From the NCBI GenBank assembly GCA_011053085.1, contig DSBE01000270.1, positions 1 through 5,367 of the forward strand: DNA of 5,367 nucleotides. The letters are read 5' to 3'. The position numbers and the translations under genes were made by a program. The notes beneath the pieces are model-generated. The model did not search any database. It saw only the letters and a list, made by a program, of their open reading frames with translations, and was not told the DNA's origin. This document shows, in pieces, positions 1 through 4,669 of this stretch. Position 1 is the first letter of the stretch; the number at the start of each line of letters is the position of its first letter. The DNA comes from Chloroflexota bacterium (GTDB lineage: Bacteria; Chloroflexota; Anaerolineae; Anaerolineales; Anaerolineaceae).

Positions 1-385
1 GATACAGCCGCAACAGCAAATGTGCTTTGGGAATGCCGAGGAAGGCAGTCGGGGCGGTGTCCTGCACACAGCGCAGGTAAGATTTGCGCGGTATGCCGGG
101 GTCAATGACCACCGGGACGGCGCCCATTTTCAACAGGGCAAACACCAGCGCAATCAGGTCAATGCCGGGTGACACCAGCATCAGCACACGCTCGCCGCGC
201 GCGATGCCCTGACGCGTGAGGGCATGCGCATAGCGGTCGCACAGCGCATTCAGTTCACCGACTGACAATTCTTTATAGATGGCCTGTCCGTCGGGATCGT
301 AACCGGTGGTGAAATTGATGGCAAGGGCGTGCGGCGCTTCGGCGGCGCGTCTGGTCAGGGTTTCGGCGATGTTGTTGACGGTCAT
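1..385 (-). CDS. oleC: OleC, beta-lactone synthetase (acyl-AMP-ligase family), N-terminal 128 residues, runs off the left edge
   Basis: This gene starts at ATG 385-383 on the minus strand and stays open to the left end, so only the first 128 of roughly 550 residues are present. The translation begins MTVNNIAETLTRRAAEAPHA and resembles the N-terminal lobe of the AMP-forming synthetase (ANL) superfamily. The stretch GERVLMLVSPGIDLIALVFA (residues about 63-82), followed by KMGAVPVVIDPGI and FLGIPKAHLL, is the pattern I associate with OleC. The ATP-binding P-loop and adenylation motifs would lie outside the window. In the known pathway OleC uses ATP to turn a 2-alkyl-3-hydroxy acid into a beta-lactone, the substrate of OleB. 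Its start overlaps the oleB stop by ATGA, with AGGAGA six bases upstream inside oleB, so the two are probably translationally coupled. A generic fatty-acid-CoA ligase is the alternative, but the operon context strongly favours OleC. Confidence 0.85.
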   Translation of the reverse strand, partial: MTVNNIAETLTRRAAEAPHALAINFTTGYDPDGQAIYKELSVGELNALCDRYAHALTRQGIARGERVLMLVSPGIDLIALVFALLKMGAVPVVIDPGIPRKSYLRCVQDTAPTAFLGIPKAHLLLRLY

Positions 386-1266
386 GCAGGTTCTCCTGGT
401 TGGTTGATAAAGGCGCGCAACAAGGGAATGATGCGCTCGTAGGCGTCTTCGACCACAAAGTGGCCGGCGTTGGGCAGTTCATGCACCTCTGCCTGCGGGA
501 AGTAGGTCCGCCAGCCGCTGAGGAAGGCTTCGGTGGTGAACACGGGGTCGTCCACCCCCCAGAAAATGATCATGGGGTTGTCGAGCAGCAGCGGCAGGCG
601 CGCTTCAATCTCATCGATGGTAATACGGGTGGGGTGGTCGGCGCGCATGGGTATGTCGCGTACAAAGCGCAGGATGGCGACGCGGTCGTGCCAACTGCGG
701 TAGGGCGCCAGGTAACCGGCGCGCACTGCGCGGTTAAGACGTTTGTGCTGCGAGGTGCCTATCACGAGTGCACCCAGCAAAAAAGCATTCAGCCCGCGTG
801 TGAGCAGGTCGCCCAGCAGGGGTGAGCGTGACAGGTGGATGGCCCAATATAGCACCGGGCGGAAGAAAGCGGAGGTGTTCATCACCGCCAGGCGGCGGAT
901 TTTTTCAGGATGGCGGGTGGCATAACCCATGCCGATGGCGCCGCCCCAATCATGCATCACCAGGGTGATGTCGCTGACTTCAAGTGAGGTCAGCAGCGCC
1001 TGCAGATTGTTGATATGTGTTTCAAGCGTGTAAGAGTAACCCTGTGGCTTGTCTGAAAGGCCGCAGCCGACATGGTCGGGCACGATCACGCGGTGGTCTT
1101 TAGAAAATTCACGGATGAGATGCCGCCAATAGAAGGACCAGGTGGGGTTGCCGTGCAGCATGACCATCACCGACGCATCGCGCGGGCCTTCATCCAGGTA
1201 ATGCTGGCGCACACCGTTGCTCTCAAAGTAGTGCGAGGTAAACGGATACTGGGTTCGATAGTCCAT
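382..1266 (-). CDS. oleB: OleB, alpha/beta-hydrolase-fold beta-lactone decarboxylase
   Basis: A 294-residue alpha/beta hydrolase of the haloalkane-dehalogenase-like group, the usual size for OleB. Numbered from the chosen ATG, the oxyanion region is HGNPTW (38-43), the nucleophile is Asp106 in the elbow VMHDWGGAIG, the likely acid is one of the two aspartates in FWGVDDPVF (239-240), and the base is His269 in NAGHFVVED. An aspartate nucleophile instead of serine separates it from esterases. In the olefin pathway OleB removes CO2 from the cis-beta-lactone made by OleC, giving a long-chain cis-alkene. There is no signal peptide; it should be cytosolic, and OleB, OleC and OleD are known to assemble together in other species. 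A TTG codon lies one triplet upstream, but ATG 1266-1264 has the better spacing to AAAGGAG. It follows oleA by 45 bp. Homology-only pipelines may call it haloalkane dehalogenase; flanking oleA and oleC argue against that. Confidence 0.9.
   Translation of the reverse strand: MDYRTQYPFTSHYFESNGVRQHYLDEGPRDASVMVMLHGNPTWSFYWRHLIREFSKDHRVIVPDHVGCGLSDKPQGYSYTLETHINNLQALLTSLEVSDITLVMHDWGGAIGMGYATRHPEKIRRLAVMNTSAFFRPVLYWAIHLSRSPLLGDLLTRGLNAFLLGALVIGTSQHKRLNRAVRAGYLAPYRSWHDRVAILRFVRDIPMRADHPTRITIDEIEARLPLLLDNPMIIFWGVDDPVFTTEAFLSGWRTYFPQAEVHELPNAGHFVVEDAYERIIPLLRAFINQPGEPA
392..397 (-). promoter_or_regulatory. Ribosome binding site of oleC, inside the end of oleB
   Basis: On the minus strand AGGAGA ends six bases before ATG 385-383. 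It lies within the last codons of oleB, whose TGA (384-382) overlaps this ATG as ATGA. This fixes the oleC start and suggests coupled translation of oleB and oleC. Confidence 0.8.
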
Positions 1267-1273
1267 CAAACCG

Positions 1274-1280
1274 CTCCTTT
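1274..1280 (-). promoter_or_regulatory. Ribosome binding site deciding the oleB start
   Basis: AAAGGAG on the minus strand sits seven bases before ATG 1266-1264 and only four before the in-frame TTG at 1269-1267. The spacing favours the ATG, making OleB 294 rather than 295 residues. Confidence 0.75.
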
Positions 1281-1311
1281 CGTTTGGTGGAACCGGTTGG
1301 CTGGTATCAGT

Positions 1312-2331
1312 TTACCATTGGATGCCGAGGATGATGCTATTGATGCCGGATCCGACTCCCAACAGGGCTACCTTGTCGCCATCATTCAATATTCCGTCAT
1401 GAATGCCCATGGCCATGCACAGCGGCGCCGCTACCGAACCGGTATTACCCATGTATTTGAGGTTGGGGTAATCTTTGCCGTGTTTGGGATAGTGCAGAGC
1501 TTTGAGCGCGTCCACCCGCTGCGGTTCGCTGACCTGATGGGTGAACAGGCGGTCAATGTCATCATTGCTCCACCCCATTTCTTGTTTGAAGCGGTCCCAG
1601 GTTTCCAACACCACCAGGGTGCCTTTTTCCAGCAGTTCGGCTGAATTGGTGTGCATCCAGGTGCGCTGCGCTACACATAGTTTGTTATTCTGGGTGCCGC
1701 TGTAGTGCGCGCCGCCCAGCAGGCGTTTGCCGGTGGTGGAGCGTTCTTTCGAGGTCAGTACCATGCCGACCGCGGCAGAACCGAGGGTGAAGGAAGCCAG
1801 GTTGTCGCGGATGTCGTCTTTGCCGACGCCATTGTTGAGCATATGGTCCATGGTTGCCAGCTGCCCTTCCTGCGGCGATTCAGCCGCCACCACCAGGCCG
1901 ACCTCGATCTGCCCCAACTCGATCATGTTAGCTACGATCACCATGCCGTTGAGAAAACCCAGACAGGCGTTGACCACATCGAAGTTGAGGGCTTCTGGGC
2001 GCAGGCCGATCTTGTCATGCACAAAAACGGCGTTGGCGGGTTCAATGTAGTCATGGCAAACCCCGGCATACACCAGGCATTCGATATCTTCATTGGTCAT
2101 GCTGGCATTGTGAATGGCACGCCGTCCGGCTTCAGCGGCGCCGTCTGAAGGCTGCCAGTCATCGGGCCACCAGCGGCGTTCTTCAATGCCGGTGATGCGC
2201 TGGAAGAACCGCTTGGGAATGCGCAGTTTTTTATAGACGGGATCCAGTTCTTCTTCAAACCAGTCCGTGCTGATAACCCGCTCGGGGACAACATAACCCA
2301 TTCCTTCGATATAGACGTTCTCATACCGCAT
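1312..2331 (-). CDS. oleA: OleA, thiolase-fold acyl-CoA condensing enzyme (head-to-head Claisen condensation)
   Basis: A 339-residue thiolase-superfamily protein, the normal OleA length. The catalytic cysteine is Cys123 in VVNACLGFLNGM, followed by His265 in FTHQVSEPQR and Asn296 in KYMGNTGSVAAP, the Cys-His-Asn triad of FabH-like enzymes. Glu97 in HDYIEPAN lies 26 residues before the cysteine, the same spacing as Cys143 and Glu117 of Xanthomonas campestris OleA, where that glutamate is needed for the non-decarboxylative condensation; Cys to His is 142 residues in both. This separates it from FabH (3-oxoacyl-ACP synthase III), the label many pipelines would give. It joins two fatty acyl-CoAs into a 2-alkyl-3-ketoacid, the first committed step to long-chain olefins, in the cytosol. 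The start ATG 2331-2329 has GAAGG seven bases upstream; the stop is TAA. It is first in the oleA-oleB-oleC unit, transcribed from a promoter near 2509-2537. Confidence 0.93.
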   Translation of the reverse strand: MRYENVYIEGMGYVVPERVISTDWFEEELDPVYKKLRIPKRFFQRITGIEERRWWPDDWQPSDGAAEAGRRAIHNASMTNEDIECLVYAGVCHDYIEPANAVFVHDKIGLRPEALNFDVVNACLGFLNGMVIVANMIELGQIEVGLVVAAESPQEGQLATMDHMLNNGVGKDDIRDNLASFTLGSAAVGMVLTSKERSTTGKRLLGGAHYSGTQNNKLCVAQRTWMHTNSAELLEKGTLVVLETWDRFKQEMGWSNDDIDRLFTHQVSEPQRVDALKALHYPKHGKDYPNLKYMGNTGSVAAPLCMAMGIHDGILNDGDKVALLGVGSGINSIILGIQW

Positions 2332-2364
2332 ATTGAAACCTTCGCTTTCCTTTGTCGTGAATGC

Positions 2365-2383
2365 ATGTGTCGATGAATGTGTC
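2365..2383. repeat. Two direct copies of ATGTGTC, 12-bp period
   Basis: ATGTGTC occurs at 2365-2371 and again at 2377-2383; the second is followed by A, giving TGTGTCA, identical to the right half of the near-palindrome at 2461-2475. They lie 35-65 bp upstream of the oleA ATG. They could be extra half-sites for the same regulator, or chance. Confidence 0.35.
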
Positions 2384-2460
2384 AGAAAAACAGGCGTATC
2401 ACACCTGGTATCTATCTTGTTCTGCCCGCAGCCTGGGGGGTCATCGGCAATGAGTGTTTA

Positions 2461-2475
2461 TGACGCAGTGTGTCA
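2461..2475. promoter_or_regulatory. Candidate operator, TGACGCA-G-TGTGTCA near-palindrome
   Basis: The 15-mer TGACGCAGTGTGTCA is an odd-length inverted repeat in which six of seven arm positions pair. It sits downstream of the predicted oleA start of transcription, at about +27 to +41, where a bound repressor could block elongation. Size and symmetry suit a dimeric helix-turn-helix regulator, but I cannot assign it to a named family and no regulator gene is in the window. Confidence 0.4.
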
Positions 2476-2508
2476 ATTTTTATAACTTTTTTCTACATTA
2501 TTAATCAA

Positions 2509-2537
2509 ATTATACAAAGCAATAATGGCGGTGGCAA
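2509..2537 (-). promoter_or_regulatory. Sigma70-type promoter of the ole operon
   Basis: On the minus strand TTGCCA (2537-2532) is followed after exactly 17 bases by a perfect TATAAT (2514-2509), preceded by G. Transcription would start near 2502, leaving a leader of about 170 nt before oleA. A second TTGACA on this strand (2476-2471) has no good -10 box at the right distance, so this is the better candidate. Confidence 0.65.
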
Positions 2538-2579
2538 GGGGCAAACATATATTTTTCGGGTGAATTTACAAATTGGTGC

Positions 2580-2607
2580 TTGAAATTCCGCCGCCAACCT
2601 GTACACT
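2580..2607 (+). promoter_or_regulatory. Promoter of the DinB-like gene
   Basis: TTGAAA (2580-2585), a 16-base spacer and TACACT (2602-2607) form a reasonable sigma70 promoter. It would start transcription near 2614 and leave a leader of about 23 nt. An upstream in-frame ATG overlaps this promoter and is therefore unlikely to be used. Confidence 0.5.
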
Positions 2608-2636
2608 TAAAATTGAATACTGGAAAGGAGTGCGTG

Positions 2637-3134
2637 ATGGACTTTTTCTCGGAGCATATTCATGGTGATACATGGTATATGTTTGAGTTGATCGAGGATT
2701 GCCTTACGCAGCTGCGCTCCAACGGCACCGACGAGAGCCTTTCACCGGCAGGCATACGCGCGCGCAGGCTGCTGCTGCACCTTCTGCAGTCTTTCGAAAA
2801 AAATATCTCTCCCATGGCGGATGAAGGCCTGTCGTATGATGAGTTTCCGTTCAAACATGGCAGGCGCGATGCCTTGCCAGCCAGGCAGCTGCCTTCGCTG
2901 GAAGAAATCGGTGTGTATATGGATGAGGTGAAAACGTTGAGCCTCGATTACCTCAGCCATTTCGATGATGAGCGCTTGATGGACAACGACCCGTTGAAGA
3001 GCATGGAAAGCAACTACTCGCGCATTCAATACGCCATCCTTCATGCTGCGCTGCACCTGGGGCATATTGACCAGTTGTTGTATGACCCCAGCGACCCCAA
3101 ATGCTGGGATTCTCTCACCCACCAGTATTCATAG
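2637..3134 (+). CDS. DinB-like four-helix-bundle protein (putative metal-dependent enzyme)
   Basis: A 165-residue protein that looks like the DinB/YfiT-like superfamily: small, mostly helical, with one histidine in the second helix (His48 in LLLHLLQSFEKN) and a late H-x3-H pair (His136 and His140 in ILHAALHLGHIDQLL), matching the usual three-histidine metal site. Family members include bacillithiol and mycothiol S-transferases and many of unknown role, so the reaction cannot be named. No signal peptide or membrane segment is visible; it should be cytosolic. The start is ATG 2637, preceded by AAGGAG (2625-2630) six bases away; an in-frame ATG 57 bases upstream lies in the promoter and lacks such a site. 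It is transcribed divergently from oleA and is followed by its own intergenic gap, so a role in olefin synthesis is not implied. It ends in TAG followed at once by in-frame TAA. Fold assignment is moderate; function is unknown. Confidence 0.65.
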   Translation: MDFFSEHIHGDTWYMFELIEDCLTQLRSNGTDESLSPAGIRARRLLLHLLQSFEKNISPMADEGLSYDEFPFKHGRRDALPARQLPSLEEIGVYMDEVKTLSLDYLSHFDDERLMDNDPLKSMESNYSRIQYAILHAALHLGHIDQLLYDPSDPKCWDSLTHQYS

Positions 3135-3173
3135 TAAGTGCGAAAAATGACGCCGTCTGCCTGGGCGATGACG

Positions 3174-3179
3174 TATAAT
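3174..3179 (+). promoter_or_regulatory. Candidate -10 box of the GH32 gene
   Basis: A perfect TATAAT preceded by G lies 44 bases before ATG 3224. No convincing -35 hexamer stands 16-18 bases upstream, so the call rests on the -10 box alone. No terminator is visible between the DinB-like gene and this site. A start near 3186 makes the in-frame ATG at 3194 an unlikely initiation codon. Confidence 0.45.
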
Positions 3180-3223
3180 TCCTCTGTCTGTCAATGAACC
3201 AAACATCGAAGGAGCTACAACCC

Positions 3224-4150
3224 ATGACTGATCCCGCACGTCCGTGCTATCATTTCACTGCGCCAGCCGGTTGGCTGAATGATCCCAACGGCACCATCTA
3301 TCATGACGGCTGGTATCATCTTTTCTACCAGCATCATCCTTTCAGTGACGACTGGGGCCCCATGCACTGGGGGCATGCCCGTTCGCGTGATTTGCTGCGG
3401 TGGGAGCATCTGCCAATTGCCCTGACGCCGGCGATGGACGGTACAGAAAACGGCATCTGGTCAGGCTGTGTTGCTATCAATAAGCTGGAACAGCCACTGG
3501 CATTCTACACACGTTCAAATCTGCCTTCGGCGGAAGGAGCCGAGGGCGACTTCACCCAGGATGCCGCGATTGGCAGCGGCGACCTGATCCATTGGGAGAA
3601 ACTGACCGAACCAGTATTGAAGCGCGAGGGAGCATCGGCAGCTTTCCGCCCAGATTGGCGCGATCCCTTTGTCTTTCACACCCAGGACCGTACATTCATG
3701 CTGGTGGGCATGACCGGCGTGGGGCTGCCGCTCTATGAAGCGCTGGATGACGCCTTCCTGCAGTGGGAATTCCGCGGGATCATATCAGAAATTGACGCCG
3801 AATGCCCAAATTTCTTTGAGATAGACGGGCGCTGGCTGTATCTATGGTCGCCGTTCAACAATGTGCAGGCAGCGCTGGGCGAGTTTGACCTGGCTAATTA
3901 TCGCTTTGAGCCGCACTGGCAGGGGCGCTATGACTGGAGCGAATTCGGCCATTCTGATTATTACGCCACCAACCACCTGTATGCCCCGGACGGCCGCAGT
4001 ATCCTGTTCGGCTGGATCCGCGGCTGGGCGCCGGGACACGGCTGGAACGGCTGTATGGGCATCCCGCGCGCGGTGCGGGTGGATGGGCAGGGCGTGTTGC
4101 GCACACCGCCCATTGCCGAAATGACATCTCTGCGCAGCGCGCTGATGTAG
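3224..4150 (+). CDS. GH32 beta-fructofuranosidase / sucrose-6-phosphate hydrolase, catalytic propeller, ended by a premature TAG
   Basis: The 308 residues from ATG 3224 form a complete GH32 five-bladed propeller. Nucleophile Asp20 is in WLNDPNG, the transition-state stabiliser Asp147 in WRDPF, and the acid/base Glu193 in AECPNFFEI; WSGC (79-82), DYYATNHLYAPDGRSILFGW (245-264) and GIPRAV (279-284) are further family hallmarks. It should cleave beta-fructosides such as sucrose or sucrose-6-phosphate. With no signal peptide it acts in the cytosol, so substrate must be imported; no transporter or kinase is in the window. ATG 3224 is chosen over the in-frame ATG at 3194 because GAAGGAG (3208-3214) lies nine bases before it. 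GH32 enzymes usually have 450-500 residues; here TAG at 4148-4150 stops the frame after LRSALM, right at the linker to the C-terminal sandwich, which continues in the same frame to 4573. Without the stop the protein would have 449 residues. It may be a recent pseudogene, a sequencing error, or expressed as parts. Confidence 0.85.
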   Translation: MTDPARPCYHFTAPAGWLNDPNGTIYHDGWYHLFYQHHPFSDDWGPMHWGHARSRDLLRWEHLPIALTPAMDGTENGIWSGCVAINKLEQPLAFYTRSNLPSAEGAEGDFTQDAAIGSGDLIHWEKLTEPVLKREGASAAFRPDWRDPFVFHTQDRTFMLVGMTGVGLPLYEALDDAFLQWEFRGIISEIDAECPNFFEIDGRWLYLWSPFNNVQAALGEFDLANYRFEPHWQGRYDWSEFGHSDYYATNHLYAPDGRSILFGWIRGWAPGHGWNGCMGIPRAVRVDGQGVLRTPPIAEMTSLRSALM

Positions 4151-4171
4151 GAGGAAGGCCACATCGCCTTG
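4148..4171 (+). other. In-frame TAG inside a perfect Shine-Dalgarno, with a downstream TTG
   Basis: TAG (4148-4150) interrupts the GH32 frame. Its last two bases begin AGGAGGAAGG (4149-4158), fully complementary to the usual 16S tail at AGGAGG, and an in-frame TTG (4169-4171) follows ten bases after this purine run. Between stop and TTG the codons read EEGHIA, plausible linker. A CAG-to-TAG change would explain the stop. The layout would also permit terminating ribosomes to restart at TTG. Confidence 0.5.
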
Positions 4172-4573
4172 GAGGATGACACCCATACGCTGAGCACAGC
4201 GGCTGGCAGCCAGTATGAACTGGTCTGCCGCCTGTCTTTGGGCAGTGCAGAAACAGCTGGTTTCGACCTGTGCCTGTCAGAACAGGATGGCAGCGCCGCC
4301 CACCTCCTGTGGGTAGACCGGGCAGGGGTGCATCTGGATGGGGTGCATATTCCGTTGAGTGAGGCAGAGCTGGCGCAGCCAATCGATTTACACTTGTTCA
4401 TGGACCGTTCGGTGGCAGAATTGTTCGTCGATGGCGGGCGCTATTGCGCGGTGCGGGTGCTGAAAGATTTTGATGCGGCGAACACCGGTTTGGGGTTGTT
4501 CAGCCAGGGCGGACAGGCGCATTTTGATGACCTGCAGGTGTGGTCACTGCGCAGTTGTGATAGCCAGGGCTGA
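4169..4573 (+). CDS. GH32 C-terminal beta-sandwich domain, separated from its catalytic domain by an in-frame stop
   Basis: This is the downstream remainder of the GH32 gene, in the same frame as 3224-4150. From TTG 4169 it encodes 134 residues; reading on directly from the TAG adds six more. It matches the GH32 C-terminal sandwich: LHLFMDRSVAELFVDGG is the conserved strand pair of that domain (family pattern D-x-S-x-x-E-x-F-V), followed by RYCAVRVL and a final GLGLFSQGGQAHFDDLQVWSL strand. There are no catalytic residues of its own; the domain stabilises or helps oligomerise GH32 enzymes. The motif and frame are undamaged, so the interruption is recent, artificial, or tolerated. Separate expression would need initiation at TTG 4169 or another weak start. 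If the TAG is an error or suppressed, merge this entry with the preceding one into one 449-residue enzyme. The stop is TGA at 4571-4573. Confidence 0.65.
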   Translation: MEDDTHTLSTAAGSQYELVCRLSLGSAETAGFDLCLSEQDGSAAHLLWVDRAGVHLDGVHIPLSEAELAQPIDLHLFMDRSVAELFVDGGRYCAVRVLKDFDAANTGLGLFSQGGQAHFDDLQVWSLRSCDSQG

Positions 4574-4610
4574 CGTACGGTGTAAGTCGCCATCGAAAAA
4601 AAGAGCGCAG

Positions 4611-4628
4611 CCCGATTTCATCATCGGG
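4611..4628. repeat. Inverted repeat CCCGAT-N6-ATCGGG upstream of the zinc-ribbon gene
   Basis: Six-base arms (4611-4616 and 4623-4628) flank TTCATC. The repeat covers the place where the -35 element of the downstream TATAAT would fall, so it could be an operator. As an RNA hairpin it lacks a following T-run on the plus strand, so it is not a clear terminator for the GH32 gene. Confidence 0.35.
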
Positions 4629-4640
4629 GGTGTTCGCATG

Positions 4641-4646
4641 TATAAT
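4641..4646 (+). promoter_or_regulatory. -10 box of the zinc-ribbon membrane protein gene
   Basis: A perfect TATAAT preceded by G lies 23 bases before ATG 4670, predicting a start near 4653 and a leader of under 20 nt containing AAAGGA (4654-4659). The best -35 match, TTCATC at 4617-4622, is weak and has an 18-base spacer. Confidence 0.55.
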
Positions 4647-4669
4647 CATGGACAAAGGACAGACGACCG

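Larger units (their letters stand above)
2332..2636. other. Divergent control region between oleA and the DinB-like gene
   Basis: These 305 bases hold no supported gene. Going rightwards they contain the oleA leader with two ATGTGTC copies 12 bp apart (2365-2383), a GC-rich patch (2425-2440), a 15-bp near-palindrome (2461-2475), a distinctly AT-rich stretch (2476-2520), the minus-strand oleA promoter (2509-2537) and the plus-strand promoter of the DinB-like gene (2580-2607). The two -35 elements are about 40 bp apart and point away from each other. Confidence 0.75.

Noticed and set aside
273..482. Minus-strand open frame across the oleB-oleC junction
   Set aside because: It overlaps both real genes in another frame and has a low-complexity, arginine-rich translation.
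382..1266. Haloalkane dehalogenase as the product of the oleB gene
   Set aside because: The fold and Asp nucleophile are shared, but its position between oleA and oleC makes OleB far more likely.
400..2148. Several plus-strand open frames (400-825, 743-925, 1072-1644, 1705-2148, 1727-2050)
   Set aside because: They lie antisense to oleA and oleB, whose catalytic motifs are unmistakable, and the translations show no family features.
2097..2366. Minus-strand open frame starting upstream of oleA
   Set aside because: It is an out-of-frame shadow of oleA; the oleA frame has the ribosome binding site and conserved motifs.
2471..2476. TTGACA on the minus strand as the -35 of oleA
   Set aside because: No acceptable -10 hexamer lies 15-19 bases downstream; the TTGCCA-17-TATAAT pair is much better.
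2660..3122. Minus-strand frames within the DinB-like gene
   Set aside because: They are antisense to a gene with a good promoter, ribosome binding site and histidine motif.
3151..3167. CGCC-N9-GGCG as a terminator after the DinB-like gene
   Set aside because: The stem is only four pairs, and no T-run follows.
3842..4401. Minus-strand frames and an alternative plus frame (3861-4124) in the GH32 gene
   Set aside because: They are shadows in GC-rich coding DNA; the GH32 frame carries all conserved motifs on both sides of the stop.
4594..4628. Minus-strand terminator formed by the 4611-4628 hairpin and the A-run at 4596-4602
   Set aside because: The T-run on the minus strand begins about eight bases after the stem, and no minus-strand gene reads into it.
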